Program-made: the position numbers and the translations under genes | The notes under the pieces: model-generated | The model's database searches: none | Seen by the model: only the letters and a program-made list of their open reading frames with translations | Told to the model about the DNA's origin: nothing | Shown: one piece after another, positions 6,415-8,019 of the stretch | Numbering within the stretch: position 1 is the stretch's first letter | Layout: each line of letters opens with the position of its first letter | Assembly (NCBI GenBank): GCA_900766495.1 | Contig: CAAFVM010000049.1 | Location: 1 to 8,019 of the forward strand | Direction of reading: 5' to 3' | Length of the DNA: 8,019 nt | Source: Clostridia bacterium | GTDB taxonomy: Bacteria; Bacillota; Clostridia; Christensenellales; Borkfalkiaceae

Positions 6415-7998
6415 ATGAGAAGATTTTTGACATTGGCTATTTCGCTCGTGTTGGCGGCGAGTTTAACTCTCGGCGCGGGCTGTTCGGGCGGCGGCGGTTC
6501 GTCTTCGGGCGGCACGGGCGAAGAAAAACCCGAATACCTCGTCGGTTCCGAACTTAAAAAAACCGACGGCGGCAGAACATACCTTGAAGTTCAGGGCGCT
6601 CCGTTTCTTTACACGGGTGTGCAGATTCGCGCGGACGGGTATACTCAACTCGACAAAAGACCTCTTGACGAAATGAAAGAACAATTCAGGCTGGCTTCCG
6701 AACTCGGCGTCAAATGCGTAGAGGTGCCTGTAAGCTGGAACGAACTGGAACCCGAAGAGGACGTGTACAATTTCAAAAAAATAAAAACCTATCTCGAATG
6801 GTGTAAAGAATACGACTTGAAATTAGAGGTTTTGTGGTTTGCGTATAACAGCGGACAAAGCCTTGAAATGTATGTTCCCACCTATATTTTCGATGACGAA
6901 GAGCGGTTTCCGCAACACCCGTCCGACGTAAAAGGCGAGCTTTGGGGAGAACAGGGCAGAGTAACATTTTTCATTATGAACTCGCCCGAGCTTCTTCGCC
7001 GCGAGCGCAAAGCAATCGCGCAGCTTACAAACTTTATTTACGAATGGGAAAACAAAAACGACAACCCAAATGTAGTAATAAGCTATCAGGTCCATAACGA
7101 GGTAGACAACTATCCTCGTTGGAATATCAACAGCCGCAACGTTTTAAAAGCCGACGGCAGCGGCGAAAAATTAGAACAAGAGGAAGCCTGGCGCGAAATT
7201 TACGAATCGCTTAATTCGGCGGGAACCGCTTTTAAAAACAGCAGATACCGCGCGGTTACCCGTTGTAATCTGGTTGCGCTTCGCAATACCGACGAATGGA
7301 AAAATTTCGCCGTTCGCGTGTTCAACCTCGACGGAATAGATATGGTCGGCGACGACACGTATACCAAGTCGGTAGCCGAGCAAAAGCTTTCTATGGCTAA
7401 CCTTTTCAGCGATAAATTTTACGGCGGCAATTTTGCTCACGTAGCAGAAAATTCAGGCTCGTTCAAGAACAGCCCTACGCTTATTATGTCGGCGATAACG
7501 CAGGGCGCGGGTTACCTTATGTATTGCCTGTCTATGCCGATGTTCTGGATTCAGCACGAATCCAACTGGGACTGGTGGGAACAGGGCGTTTTAAACGTTG
7601 ATTGGAGCGATAAAGAGCATACTCCGCGCGTTCGCACCGCTTTCGCCGCGTTGAAAAAGGCGGCTGAACCGCTTGCCGTTTGCGAAATAAACGATATGGC
7701 TTCGTTCAACTGCGAAACCGATTTTCCGCAGGACGATAACGAACAGACTTATTCTCTCGGCGGAATTGATTTCAAAATGTCGACCAAAAGCGGCGGCATT
7801 GGCTATTGCTTTGTATATAGCGGAAACCTTTACGTCTACGCGGATAAAGATTTTACGGTGACTTTAAGCGATAAACGAATTTCGGCTGTTTTCGGCGGCG
7901 AATTCAAAGGCTTTAATTTTAGCGGAAATTCGGTTTCCGCAAGCGAAAATACGGCTTCATTATCTGGCGACAGCCTGTATAAAATCGAAATAATATAA
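6415..7998 (+). CDS. Secreted lipoprotein, putative clan GH-A-like glycoside hydrolase (copy 2)
   Basis: This 527-residue paralogue of the preceding gene aligns with it end to end. The signal peptide ends at Cys23 (LGAGC), followed by a Gly/Ser-rich tether (24-35). Matching blocks are WNELEPEEDVYNF (108-120), LEVLWF (137-142), YQVHNEVD (224-231) with likely acid/base E229, IDMVGDDTY (308-316), FAHVAEN (340-346) with likely nucleophile E345, QGAGYLMYCL (363-372) and WEQGV (388-392). The two candidate glutamates are 116 residues apart in both paralogues, which supports the assignment. The proteins differ around residues 374-386 (GGYDSGVG in copy 1, HESNWDWW in copy 2), next to the barrel exit, so specificity may have diverged. 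The gene starts 15 nt after its neighbour. Possible ribosome binding sites are AAGGGG (6398-6403, 11 nt from the ATG) or the weaker AGTGGA. Substrate unknown. Confidence 0.78.
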   Translation: MRRFLTLAISLVLAASLTLGAGCSGGGGSSSGGTGEEKPEYLVGSELKKTDGGRTYLEVQGAPFLYTGVQIRADGYTQLDKRPLDEMKEQFRLASELGVKCVEVPVSWNELEPEEDVYNFKKIKTYLEWCKEYDLKLEVLWFAYNSGQSLEMYVPTYIFDDEERFPQHPSDVKGELWGEQGRVTFFIMNSPELLRRERKAIAQLTNFIYEWENKNDNPNVVISYQVHNEVDNYPRWNINSRNVLKADGSGEKLEQEEAWREIYESLNSAGTAFKNSRYRAVTRCNLVALRNTDEWKNFAVRVFNLDGIDMVGDDTYTKSVAEQKLSMANLFSDKFYGGNFAHVAENSGSFKNSPTLIMSAITQGAGYLMYCLSMPMFWIQHESNWDWWEQGVLNVDWSDKEHTPRVRTAFAALKKAAEPLAVCEINDMASFNCETDFPQDDNEQTYSLGGIDFKMSTKSGGIGYCFVYSGNLYVYADKDFTVTLSDKRISAVFGGEFKGFNFSGNSVSASENTASLSGDSLYKIEII

Positions 7999-8002
7999 GG
8001 AG
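7997..8002 (+). promoter_or_regulatory. Ribosome binding site of the gene leaving the window
   Basis: AAGGAG overlaps the stop codon of the preceding gene and lies 7 nt before the ATG at 8010. It is the strongest Shine-Dalgarno match in the window's second half. Confidence 0.75.
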
Positions 8003-8009
8003 AAAAAAG

Positions 8010-8019
8010 ATGAAGAAAA
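8010..8019 (+). CDS. Start of a further operon gene, truncated by the window end
   Basis: ATG AAG AAA begins 11 nt after the previous stop codon and has a strong ribosome binding site. Only Met-Lys-Lys is visible. The two preceding lipoproteins also start with Met and two basic residues, so a third secreted protein is possible, but three residues cannot show this. Confidence 0.55.

Overview
The window looks like a carbohydrate-utilisation locus from an anaerobic, gut-type Bacillota/Clostridia bacterium, perhaps an uncultured Christensenellales-like lineage. The grounds are Gram-positive-style lipoprotein signal peptides, purine-rich Shine-Dalgarno sites, a tight sugar ABC-transporter operon and a roughly balanced GC content. 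The taxonomic call is inference from style only; there is no marker gene here.

Layout. Positions 1-380 are non-coding. They hold one copy of a hairpin-type repeat (about 4-75), a Rho-independent terminator for a gene left of the window (116-153), and a possible promoter followed by a perfect 12-bp palindrome (276-287) that could be an operator. All genes lie on the + strand. A first tightly packed cluster runs 381-4465: an IUNH-family nucleoside hydrolase, an extracellular solute-binding lipoprotein (family 1 type) joined to it by an ATGA overlap, then two MalF/MalG-type permeases. A 308-bp gap (4466-4773) carries three more copies of the repeat in direct orientation. It is followed by two paralogous secreted lipoproteins with a TIM-barrel glycoside hydrolase look (4774-6399 and 6415-7998), 15 nt apart. 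The first codons of a further gene, with a strong ribosome binding site, begin at 8010.

How the genes may work together (inference). The two surface lipoproteins would trim glycosides outside the cell. The binding lipoprotein and permeases would import the released sugar or glycoside, and the cytosolic nucleoside hydrolase homologue would split an N-glycosidic or related bond after import. No ATP-binding subunit is present, as is common for this transporter class, so a shared MsmX-like ATPase elsewhere is expected.

The least explained features are the 45-nt hairpin repeats, whose loop is exactly 31 nt in all four copies, and the tandem hydrolase-like pair, which I cannot place in a named family from sequence alone.
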